Shown piece by piece: positions 57,328 to 64,000 of a DNA stretch of 64,000 nucleotides. Numbering within the stretch: the first letter of the stretch is position 1; every line of letters starts with the position of its first letter. The stretch lies in assembly GCF_015354615.1 (NCBI RefSeq), contig NZ_JACAVQ010000001.1, forward strand, positions 124,001 to 188,000, written 5' to 3'. The position numbers and the translations under genes were made by a program. Under the pieces are notes generated by a model. The model saw only the letters and a list, made by a program, of their open reading frames with translations. It did not search any database and was not told where the DNA came from. Source of the DNA: Aliidiomarina indica. Its GTDB lineage: Bacteria; Pseudomonadota; Gammaproteobacteria; Enterobacterales; Alteromonadaceae.

Positions 57328-58107
57328 TTAAAACGAATCTTTCCAGCGCCGAATGCTTGCAAATACCTCTGCGGGGCCACTTAACGACTGTTTTTCTTTT
57401 GATTCCGCTGCGTTACGTACGAAAGATTTTTCTACCCGTAAAAATGGGTTCGTTGCCAGTTCGTCTGCCAATGTTGATGGCAAGGTTACCTTGTTTTCTG
57501 AACGTAACCGCGCAACCTGCTGTTGTCGCTCAGAAATCGCTTGATTATTCGGTTCAACCGCTGCTGCAAAGCGCAAATTAGCAGCTGTATATTCGTGTGC
57601 ACAATATACCTTTATTTTTGCCGGAAGTGCGGCCAGTTTTTGCAAAGATTGATAAAACTGATCCGGTTTGCCTTCGAACATGCGTCCACAGCCAGCGGCA
57701 AATAATGTATCACCACAAAATAACTGGGTATCGTTATAGAATGCAATATGGTCGAGGGTATGACCAGGACACTCAAGCACGCGTAATTGCAGGGCGCCAT
57801 CAAGCAGCTGAATATCGTCACCTTCGCGTAAAGGGTGCGTGACGCTATCGATGTTATCGCTATGAGGCCCATAGACGGGGCAAGGATAGCGTTGCAATAA
57901 TTCCACAACACCGCCAGTATGGTCCCAATGATGATGGGTTAACAGAATCGCTTCGGGCACCAGGTTTTCTTGCTCAAGATAGGCAAATACTGGCGTTGCG
58001 TCGCCCGGATCGACAATCACGCATGCCCGCGCATCTTGCTTGGACTGGTGCTGGTCGATGACCCATATATAATTGTCTGTAAAGGCGGGAACGGGATGGA
58101 TTCGCAT
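57328..58107 (-). CDS. gloB: Hydroxyacylglutathione hydrolase (glyoxalase II)
   Basis: Metallo-beta-lactamase-fold enzyme that hydrolyses S-lactoylglutathione to lactate and glutathione, completing methylglyoxal detoxification. The binuclear metal motif is THHHWDHTGG, with later ligands CPGHTLDHI, LFCGDTLFAAGCGRMFEG and CAHEYT. Start taken at 58107 (MRIHPVPAFTDNYIW) with AAGGA 9 bp upstream; earlier in-frame ATGs are poorly spaced. 259 residues. It depends on glutathione, whose first biosynthetic gene gshA is in this window. Divergent from yafS across 55 bp. Confidence 0.95.
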   Translation of the reverse strand: MRIHPVPAFTDNYIWVIDQHQSKQDARACVIVDPGDATPVFAYLEQENLVPEAILLTHHHWDHTGGVVELLQRYPCPVYGPHSDNIDSVTHPLREGDDIQLLDGALQLRVLECPGHTLDHIAFYNDTQLFCGDTLFAAGCGRMFEGKPDQFYQSLQKLAALPAKIKVYCAHEYTAANLRFAAAVEPNNQAISERQQQVARLRSENKVTLPSTLADELATNPFLRVEKSFVRNAAESKEKQSLSGPAEVFASIRRWKDSF

Positions 58108-58162
58108 ACCTGACATTCCTTTTCTAAAGCTAGAATTCACCAACAGTATAGTGGGATTTTCT

Positions 58163-58900
58163 ATGTGGTTGAAACCGGCGCGTATCGATAACGCGCCTAA
58201 AGCGCCTCAACATTGGCAACAGATACCCCACGGTGGCTGGTGGCGCGATGCGCTGGCGGTCGCGCTAGAACCCCATTGGGAAACGCTATTTGGACACTAT
58301 CTGTTGTCGTTAGGCCCGCTCAGTCATGGTTTACCGAATCGGTGTCGTATCCGCGAGCAATATTGCGTCGGGCCCGGCTCAAAAGCGCATGTGCATGCGG
58401 AATACAATGCATTGCCCTTTAGTGAAAATACAGTCGACGCGGTGTTACTGACCCATGTGCTCGAATATGCATCAGATCCTCATAGTATTTTACGTGAAGT
58501 GGATCGGGTTTTGCGCGCCGACGGCCATCTTTTGCTGGCGCTCACGAACCCATGGAGCCCAACAACAGTTGCGAGGATGTGGCCGGCCTGGCGGAAATCG
58601 CCACTGTTAAATACGCGGATGTTTAGTCAGGCGCGGGTTAGCGACTGGCTGAATTTAATGCACTATGAGGTTATCCACCAAGGCTACTTTGCCGCGGGCG
58701 TTCCCACCTCAACAGTTAAAGATCCGGAAAAAGGGTGGCGTTGGCTGATGCGCCAATGGCCTTCATTGCAAGCCGGGTATTACATGATTGCGCGCAAGAG
58801 AGAGTGGCCAATTACGCCCGTTCGCATGGGCGCAAATAATCGTCAAAAACAACGCATTGCCCTCGGTGCATCCGGGGTTTCCACGCGCTCTTCGGATTAA
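58163..58900 (+). CDS. yafS: SAM-dependent methyltransferase, YafS-like
   Basis: Class I methyltransferase-like protein of 245 residues. The methyltransferase type 11 core is seen from about 90 onward: ALPFSENTVDAVLLTHVLEYASDPHSILREV (post-I and motif IV region, read in part) and LRADGHLLLALTNPWSP. The glycine-rich SAM motif I is poorly conserved, as in the YafS family. Start at 58163 (MWLKPARIDNAPK) avoids overlap with divergent gloB. Position between gloB and rnhA is the same as yafS in E. coli. Substrate unknown. Confidence 0.85.
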   Translation: MWLKPARIDNAPKAPQHWQQIPHGGWWRDALAVALEPHWETLFGHYLLSLGPLSHGLPNRCRIREQYCVGPGSKAHVHAEYNALPFSENTVDAVLLTHVLEYASDPHSILREVDRVLRADGHLLLALTNPWSPTTVARMWPAWRKSPLLNTRMFSQARVSDWLNLMHYEVIHQGYFAAGVPTSTVKDPEKGWRWLMRQWPSLQAGYYMIARKREWPITPVRMGANNRQKQRIALGASGVSTRSSD

Positions 58901-58926
58901 TGGTGATGGGGAATGAGCGACGCCTC

Positions 58927-59406
58927 TTAGCTTACTTGGGCTAAATAGCCGGTATCTTCATGGCTGGCTTGGTGCGTTGCAGCGTCGCGGGCGAGTACAT
59001 CACAGCGTTCGTTTTCAATATCGCCAGAATGTCCTTTTACCCAATGCCAGGTGATCTTATGACGGGCTTGTGCGGCATCTAAACGTTGCCATAAATCCAC
59101 GTTCTTCACCGGTTTTTTCTGGCTGGTACGCCAGCCTTTTTGTTTCCAACCTGCAAGCCAACTTAAGATGCCTTGGCGAACGTATTCACTGTCGGTATAA
59201 AGATCAACATTGCAAGGTCGGGTCAGGGTTTCTAATGCAACCGCGGCGGCCAGCAACTCCATCCGATTGTTTGTGGTGAGGGCATAGCCTTTGGCTAGTT
59301 CTTTACGATGACCACCATAACGCATCACAATACCATAGCCACCCGGTCCAGGATTTCCGAGACAGGAACCATCTGTGTAAATGATCACTTCTTTTTTCTT
59401 CGTCAT
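58927..59406 (-). CDS. rnhA: Ribonuclease HI
   Basis: Removes RNA from RNA-DNA hybrids. Catalytic acids are Asp12 ([13 protein letters not shown]), Glu50 (NNRMELLA), Asp72 (YTDSEYV) and Asp136 (ERCDVLAR), with the flexible His126 (KGHSG). 159 residues (E. coli 155). Divergent from dnaQ across 58-91 bp, as in E. coli where their promoters overlap. Confidence 0.97.
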   Translation of the reverse strand: MTKKKEVIIYTDGSCLGNPGPGGYGIVMRYGGHRKELAKGYALTTNNRMELLAAAVALETLTRPCNVDLYTDSEYVRQGILSWLAGWKQKGWRTSQKKPVKNVDLWQRLDAAQARHKITWHWVKGHSGDIENERCDVLARDAATHQASHEDTGYLAQVS

Positions 59407-59497
59407 TTGCTCTGTATCGTGAATGCTTTAAGATAAGTGAATTCTTCGCGAGTATACGTGCCCAATGTGGGCGGCACAAACCGAGCAGCGTAAAAAA

Positions 59498-60250
59498 ATG
59501 GATCACACTCAGATAGACAACAACCAAGACCCGAAAACCAAGCGTCAGATTATCCTTGATACAGAGACCACCGGCATCGATCCGGCGAAAGGTCACCGTA
59601 TCATTGAAATAGGCTGTGTTGAGATGATTGGCCGCAAGCTAACCGGGAATCATTTCCATGTGTATCTTAACCCTGAGCGCTTAGTGGAAGAAGAAGCCAT
59701 TAGGGTACACGGAATTACCAATGAATTCCTTCAGGATAAGCCGGTGTTTGCGCAGGTAGTAGATGATTTCCTTGAGTATATTCGGGGTGCGGAGTTGGTT
59801 ATTCACAACGCCCCGTTTGATGTTGGCTTCTTGAATAGCGAACTGGCCTTGATTGGATCGCATAAAGGGCGCATCGAAGATGTGGCTACTGTGTTCGATA
59901 CCTTGCCTTATGCTCGCGAAAAATTCCCAGGGCAACGCAACAGTCTTGATGCCCTATGTAAGCGTTTCGATGTCGACAATGGTCATCGTACCTTGCACGG
60001 CGCATTGCTCGATGCGGAGATTCTCGCCGACGTCTATTTGATGATGACCGGCGGTCAGCGCAAGCTTTTTGTGCCCACGCAAACTCAGAAGGGAAGTGAC
60101 CATGAGAAAGGCATTAAGCGTTTAGCGGAAGATAGACAGCCCCTGCGCGTGGTGCATGCGAGTGCCGCGGAGCAAGAAGCCCATGCGGCGTACTTGGCCC
60201 AAATTGAAGAAGAGAGCGGCGTGCGTAAATGGGTAGAGCCTAGCCAGTAA
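59498..60250 (+). CDS. dnaQ: DNA polymerase III epsilon subunit (3'-5' proofreading exonuclease)
   Basis: Proofreading subunit of the replicative polymerase core. DEDDh exonuclease motifs: ILDTETTGID (Exo I), HNAPFDVGFLN (Exo II) and HGALLDA (Exo IIIe). The C-terminal tail (about 190-250), which contacts the alpha subunit, is less conserved. Start unsettled: ATG at 59498 gives 250 residues, close to E. coli (243); an ATG at 59465 would add 11. A promoter-like TTGCTC-16-TAAGAT lies near 59410-59437. The tRNA-Asp cluster follows, and dnaE is 0.8 kb downstream. Confidence 0.95.
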   Translation: MDHTQIDNNQDPKTKRQIILDTETTGIDPAKGHRIIEIGCVEMIGRKLTGNHFHVYLNPERLVEEEAIRVHGITNEFLQDKPVFAQVVDDFLEYIRGAELVIHNAPFDVGFLNSELALIGSHKGRIEDVATVFDTLPYAREKFPGQRNSLDALCKRFDVDNGHRTLHGALLDAEILADVYLMMTGGQRKLFVPTQTQKGSDHEKGIKRLAEDRQPLRVVHASAAEQEAHAAYLAQIEEESGVRKWVEPSQ

Positions 60251-60269
60251 TGGGCAACGGCTAGGGCCG

Positions 60270-60294
60270 AAATTGCTGCTAATTGCAGCAATTT
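60270..60294 (+). terminator. Possible terminator hairpin after dnaQ
   Basis: Perfect 10-bp arms AAATTGCTGC / GCAGCAATTT with a TAATT loop, 20 bp after dnaQ, but no following T-tract. Confidence 0.4.
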
Positions 60295-60359
60295 AAGTTG
60301 TTTAATTGCACGATTGCTTTTTTCCTGAGCAATCAGTCGCGAAAGTGTAAAAAAAGGGG

Positions 60360-60388
60360 TTGACTCTACGCGGTCTGGCTCGTATTAT
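60360..60388 (+). promoter_or_regulatory. Strong promoter of the tRNA-Asp cluster
   Basis: TTGACT, 17-bp spacer, TATTAT, followed by a GC-rich discriminator (CCTCGCCGCG), the pattern of stringently controlled stable-RNA promoters. 61 bp upstream of the first tRNA. Confidence 0.75.
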
Positions 60389-60448
60389 CCTCGCCGCGTT
60401 GAGGGGATGCCTAAACGGTATCACATCACGTTGATTGCAAAACCCAGT

Positions 60449-60525
60449 GGAGCGGTAGTTCAGTTGGTTAGAATACCGGCCTGTCACGCCGGGGGTCGCG
60501 GGTTCGAGTCCCGTCCGCTCCGCCA
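60449..60525 (+). tRNA. aspV: tRNA-Asp (GTC), copy 1
   Basis: 77-nt cloverleaf with acceptor GGAGCGG/CCGCTCC, anticodon loop CTGTCAC (GTC), TTCGAGT T-loop and encoded CCA. Downstream of dnaQ as aspV in E. coli. Confidence 0.97.
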
Positions 60526-60561
60526 CTTTGCAAACAACCACCTCAGCCAGATTTCAGGTCA

Positions 60562-60638
60562 GGAGCGGTAGTTCAGTTGGTTAGAATACCGGCCTGTCAC
60601 GCCGGGGGTCGCGGGTTCGAGTCCCGTCCGCTCCGCCA
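60562..60638 (+). tRNA. tRNA-Asp (GTC), copy 2
   Basis: Identical in all 77 positions to copy 1; spacer of 36 bp. Encoded CCA present. Confidence 0.97.
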
Positions 60639-60718
60639 TTTTGCAGCCATGCAAAATCGCTGACTTGATATCACATCGCCGCACGTGTCGAACTACCCGC
60701 TGCAGCGAAATTAACAAT

Positions 60719-60795
60719 GGAGCGGTAGTTCAGTTGGTTAGAATACCGGCCTGTCACGCCGGGGGTCGCGGGTTCGAGTCCCGTCCGCTCCGCCA
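60719..60795 (+). tRNA. tRNA-Asp (GTC), copy 3
   Basis: Identical to copies 1 and 2; spacer of 80 bp from copy 2. Spacers are not repeated, so only the tRNA units are homogenised. Confidence 0.97.
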
Positions 60796-60972
60796 TTTCT
60801 TTACGCTATATATATCCCTCACTGTTTCGGTACCCTTGACCTAGCTTGATTCAAAAGCCCGTGGGTTCGGTTCTGGTTTTCTGATTTTTCTCAATTTCTT
60901 CCGCGACATTCTATTGACCGCGATCTTTACGCATTAACTGCATTTTCAAGCTGAACGAATCCATTCCATCTG

Positions 60973-61001
60973 TTGCAGCATGACGCTGGAAGGGGCACAA
61001 T
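60973..61001 (+). promoter_or_regulatory. Candidate dnaE promoter
   Basis: TTGCAG, 17-bp spacer, CACAAT, 40 bp upstream of the dnaE ATG, in the 245-bp space after the last tRNA. No terminator for the tRNA cluster was recognised. Confidence 0.35.
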
Positions 61002-61040
61002 AATCGGCTCAATAAAAATCAAAATGAATGAGCGAAGTTT

Positions 61041-64000
61041 ATGACGGCAGCGGCCTTTGTCCACCTGCGTATGCACAGCGATTTTTCAATGGTTGATGGC
61101 CTGCAAAAGGTGAAACCATTGTGTCAGCATGTCGCCGATTTGGATATGCCAGCGATGGCGCTCACCGATGAAATGAATATGTGCGGATTGGTCCGTTATT
61201 ACCAAACTGCGCGTGGCCTGGGCCTCAAGCCCATTATTGGTTGTGATCTGAATGTACTGAGCGAGGATTTCGCTGACGAACCTTTCCGCCTCACTGCGCT
61301 GGCGATGAACGACAGCGGTTATAAAAATCTGACCATTTTGATTTCCGAGGCCTATTTACGAGGCCATAAGTTTGATAAGCCCTGTATTGACCAAGCATGG
61401 CTTGCCGAACACGGTGAAGGCTTGATTCTATTATCTGGTGGCAAAGACGGGGATATTGGTCGCGCCTTGTTACGCAATCAACAAAAACCCCTTGAACAGT
61501 CGCTCGCATTTTACCAAGCCCACTTTCATGACCGTTTTTATTTGGAATTGGTGCGCACCGGGCGTCCAGATGAAGAGCGCTATTTGCATGGTGCGGTGAA
61601 ACTGGCGCAAGAATACGAGCTACCGGTGGTGGCGACGAACGAAGTGGTGTTTAGCAAGCCAGAAGATTTTGAAGCCCATGAAATTCGCGTGGCGATTCAT
61701 GATGGTTACACCCTCGCGGACTCCCGTCGACCGCAGAAGTATAGTGACCAACAGTATCTGCGCACCGAAGAAGAAATGCAGACGTTGTTTGCAGATATTC
61801 CAGAAGCCCTCGCCAATACCGTCGAAATAGCGCGCCGTTGTAATGTGTCGGTGCGACTCAATGAGTACTTCTTGCCGAGCTTCCCCACGGGTGGTTTAAG
61901 CGAACAAGACTATTTAATTAAGAAATCCGAAGAAGGACTGGAAGCGCGGCTTCAGTTTTTATTCCCAGATCCTGAGGTGAGAGCTCAGCGCCGTGGTGAA
62001 TATGACGAGCGCTTAAAAATCGAACTTGAAGTGATCAATGAGATGGGATTCCCCGGTTACTTCTTGATCGTTATGGAATTTATCCAATGGAGTAAAGACA
62101 ACGGCATTCCGGTTGGTCCGGGCCGTGGTTCGGGTGCGGGCTCATTGGTGGCTTATGCGCTAAAAATTACGGATCTCGATCCCCTAGAGTTTGATCTCCT
62201 TTTTGAACGATTTTTAAACCCAGAACGGGTATCCATGCCGGATTTCGACGTGGACTTTTGTATGGATCGGCGCGATGAGGTGATTGATCACGTAGCCGAA
62301 CTTTATGGTCGCGAAGCGGTATCGCAAATTATTACCTTTGGCACCATGGCGGCAAAAGCGGTCGTGCGGGATGTAGGGCGTGTGCTAGGGCATCCCTATG
62401 GTTTTGTGGACCGTATCTCTAAACTAATTCCACCCACACCCGGCATGACGTTAAAAGTAGCGTTTGAAGAAGAGCCACGTCTGCAAGAGCTGTATGACGA
62501 CGATGACGAAGTGCGGGAAGTGATTGATATGGCCCGTCGCCTTGAAGGGGTGACACGTAACGCGGGTAAGCACGCGGGTGGGGTGGTGATTGCCCCGACT
62601 AAAATTACTGATTTCACTCCCCTGTATTGTGATTCGGAAGGACGCTTCCCCGTCACTCAATTTGATAAAAACGATGTTGAAACCGCCGGTTTGGTGAAAT
62701 TCGACTTCTTGGGATTACGCACGTTAACGATTATTCAATGGGCATTGGATATGGTGAACGCGCGTCGTCGCGAGGTGAATCAAGACCCGATCTATATTGA
62801 ATCAATTCCATTAACCGACAAACGTTGCTTTGACCTTCTGAAAAAAGCCGATACCACCGCCGTATTTCAACTTGAATCACGGGGTATGAAAGAGCTGATT
62901 AAACGCCTATTGCCCGATAGCTTTGAAGACATTATCGCACTGGTGGCCTTGTTCCGTCCGGGGCCTTTGCAGTCGGGCATGGTGGATAACTTCATTGACC
63001 GGAAGCACGGACGAGAAGAAATCTCCTACCCGGACTCCACCTGGCAGCATGAATGCTTGCGGCCGATACTTGAACCCACATATGGGGTTATTTTGTATCA
63101 AGAGCAGGTCATGCAGATTGCTCAGGTGATGGCCGGTTATACGCTCGGCGGCGCAGATTTGCTACGGCGTGCGATGGGTAAGAAAAAGCCGGAAGAAATG
63201 GTGAAACAGCGGGAAATTTTCCGTGAAGGTGCGGCGAAGAACAACATTGATCCTGAATTGGCGATGAAAATCTTCGACTTGGTGGAGAAATTCGCCGGCT
63301 ACGGCTTCAATAAATCGCATTCCGCCGCCTACGCCTTGGTGAGTTATCAAACCCTGTGGATGAAGGTGCATTATCCTGCGGAGTTTATGGCAGCGGTGAT
63401 GTCGGCGGATATGGATAACACCGATAAGATCGTAACCTTGGTAGACGAATGCGAACGGATGGGGTTAAAAATATTACCCCCTGATGTGAATGTGGGTCGC
63501 TATAAGTTTACAGTCGATGATGAACAACGGGTGGTGTACGGCATTGGTGCCATCAAAGGCGTCGGTGAAGGACCAATCGAATCCATTATTGCGGCGCGTG
63601 AGCAAGACGGCCCCTTTTCCGATCTGTTTGATTTCTGCTGTCGGGTTGATCTGAAGAAACTGAACCGACGGGTGATGGAAAAGTTGATCAAGGCCGGCGC
63701 GATGGACTCGCTAGGTCCGCATCGTGCGGCGCTACTCGCCACATTAGAAAAAGCCATGCGCCAAGCCGAACAACATGCTCACGCCGAAGCGATGGGGCAA
63801 AATGATTTGTTTGGTGTGTTAGCATCATCATCTGATAATTTAGAGCATGAGTTTGAACAGGTTGCGCCTTGGCCGGAAGGGGTATGGTTAGAGGGGGAAC
63901 GTGAAACCCTAGGACTTTACCTGACGGGCCATCCATTGAACCGCTACCGTAAAGAACTGTCGAATTACACCAGTGGTCGGCTATGTGACATTGCCGATCG
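61041..64000 (+). CDS. dnaE: DNA polymerase III alpha subunit (3' end outside window)
   Basis: Replicative polymerase catalytic subunit. The frame is open from the ATG at 61041 to the right edge (986 complete codons of an expected 1160 or so). N-terminal PHP domain begins [16 protein letters not shown]. The palm domain shows [16 protein letters not shown] and the catalytic [15 protein letters not shown], followed by [18 protein letters not shown] in the fingers. The visible end ([12 protein letters not shown]) is just before the OB-fold region. In E. coli dnaE follows lpxB-rnhB; here it follows dnaQ and tRNA-Asp, so it appears to have its own promoter. The ATG has only a weak GAGCGAAG Shine-Dalgarno. 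Confidence 0.97.
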   Translation, partial: MTAAAFVHLRMHSDFSMVDGLQKVKPLCQHVADLDMPAMALTDEMNMCGLVRYYQTARGLGLKPIIGCDLNVLSEDFADEPFRLTALAMNDSGYKNLTILISEAYLRGHKFDKPCIDQAWLAEHGEGLILLSGGKDGDIGRALLRNQQKPLEQSLAFYQAHFHDRFYLELVRTGRPDEERYLHGAVKLAQEYELPVVATNEVVFSKPEDFEAHEIRVAIHDGYTLADSRRPQKYSDQQYLRTEEEMQTLFADIPEALANTVEIARRCNVSVRLNEYFLPSFPTGGLSEQDYLIKKSEEGLEARLQFLFPDPEVRAQRRGEYDERLKIELEVINEMGFPGYFLIVMEFIQWSKDNGIPVGPGRGSGAGSLVAYALKITDLDPLEFDLLFERFLNPERVSMPDFDVDFCMDRRDEVIDHVAELYGREAVSQIITFGTMAAKAVVRDVGRVLGHPYGFVDRISKLIPPTPGMTLKVAFEEEPRLQELYDDDDEVREVIDMARRLEGVTRNAGKHAGGVVIAPTKITDFTPLYCDSEGRFPVTQFDKNDVETAGLVKFDFLGLRTLTIIQWALDMVNARRREVNQDPIYIESIPLTDKRCFDLLKKADTTAVFQLESRGMKELIKRLLPDSFEDIIALVALFRPGPLQSGMVDNFIDRKHGREEISYPDSTWQHECLRPILEPTYGVILYQEQVMQIAQVMAGYTLGGADLLRRAMGKKKPEEMVKQREIFREGAAKNNIDPELAMKIFDLVEKFAGYGFNKSHSAAYALVSYQTLWMKVHYPAEFMAAVMSADMDNTDKIVTLVDECERMGLKILPPDVNVGRYKFTVDDEQRVVYGIGAIKGVGEGPIESIIAAREQDGPFSDLFDFCCRVDLKKLNRRVMEKLIKAGAMDSLGPHRAALLATLEKAMRQAEQHAHAEAMGQNDLFGVLASSSDNLEHEFEQVAPWPEGVWLEGERETLGLYLTGHPLNRYRKELSNYTSGRLCDIAD

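Noticed and set aside
61024-61044. Six-codon upstream frame ATGAATGAGCGAAG... overlapping the dnaE start
   Set aside because: Very short, without a Shine-Dalgarno; most likely chance.

Overview
The window is a contiguous piece of a gammaproteobacterial chromosome, most likely a marine Alteromonadales-type organism near Idiomarina, Pseudidiomarina or Aliidiomarina. This placement is inferred from gene content and synteny, not from a search. The reasons are E. coli-like gene order in many blocks, SMC plus ScpAB in place of MukBEF, a Na+-pumping oxaloacetate decarboxylase, and paired secreted amidohydrolases. Almost everything is vertically inherited core genome. No transposase, prophage, CRISPR array or defence island was seen.

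Layout. 1-4.6 kb: leftward tryptophan operon trpE-G-D-CF (trpCF cut by the left edge), with a leader peptide carrying three consecutive Trp codons and an attenuator hairpin. 4.7-8.8 kb: divergent rnm-yciO-scpA-scpB-rluB. 8.8-14.1 kb: agmatine-deiminase-like gene, recX, alaS, csrA, tRNA-Ser and two identical tRNA-Arg; this matches the E. coli recX-alaS-csrA-serV-argV block but lacks recA. 14.3-17.5 kb: oadG-A-B sodium pump. 17.5-20.4 kb: leftward BarA-like hybrid kinase and a 57-residue membrane protein. 20.5-22.8 kb: gshA and an SLT-type lipoprotein. 22.8-23.3 kb: cluster of long palindromic repeats. 23.3-25.5 kb: leftward corB and ypjD. 25.6-30.4 kb: ffh, then rpsP-rimM-trmD-rplS, then tyrA. 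30.4-30.7 kb: second repeat cluster. 30.7-32.3 kb: leftward single-domain response regulator, cytochrome b561 and cytochrome c'. 32.5-36.9 kb: two coupled amidohydrolase-family genes. 37.2-39.1 kb: a STAS and PP2C/kinase partner-switching pair. 39.1-40.6 kb: yciH and cysB. 40.8-44.2 kb: leftward pabB-nudL-sdaA. 44.3-47.3 kb: fumarase and rmuC. 47.2-48.4 kb: two leftward genes of uncertain role. 48.7-55.5 kb: smc-zipA-ligA. 55.5-60.8 kb: mltD-gloB / yafS / rnhA / dnaQ / three tRNA-Asp, the same order as E. coli. 61.0-64.0 kb: dnaE, cut by the right edge.

How the parts connect. Chromosome maintenance is unusually well represented: SMC and its kleisin partners ScpA and ScpB, ZipA, LigA, RmuC, RecX, RNase HI, and the alpha and epsilon subunits of DNA polymerase III within 1.6 kb of each other. 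Chorismate-using enzymes appear three times (TrpE/G, PabB, TyrA). SdaA, fumarase and the Oad pump serve C3/C4 carboxylate metabolism, typical of an amino-acid-using marine heterotroph.

The most interesting feature outside the genes is a family of about 136-139 bp imperfect palindromes in two clusters (22.8-23.3 and 30.4-30.7 kb). Two neighbouring copies differ only by a compensatory base-pair change, and the element ends supply the stop codons of adjoining genes. A second notable signal is a set of three 7-bp direct repeats with exact 11-bp period placed at the -35 region of a putative promoter for an outer-membrane protein gene near 48.6 kb.
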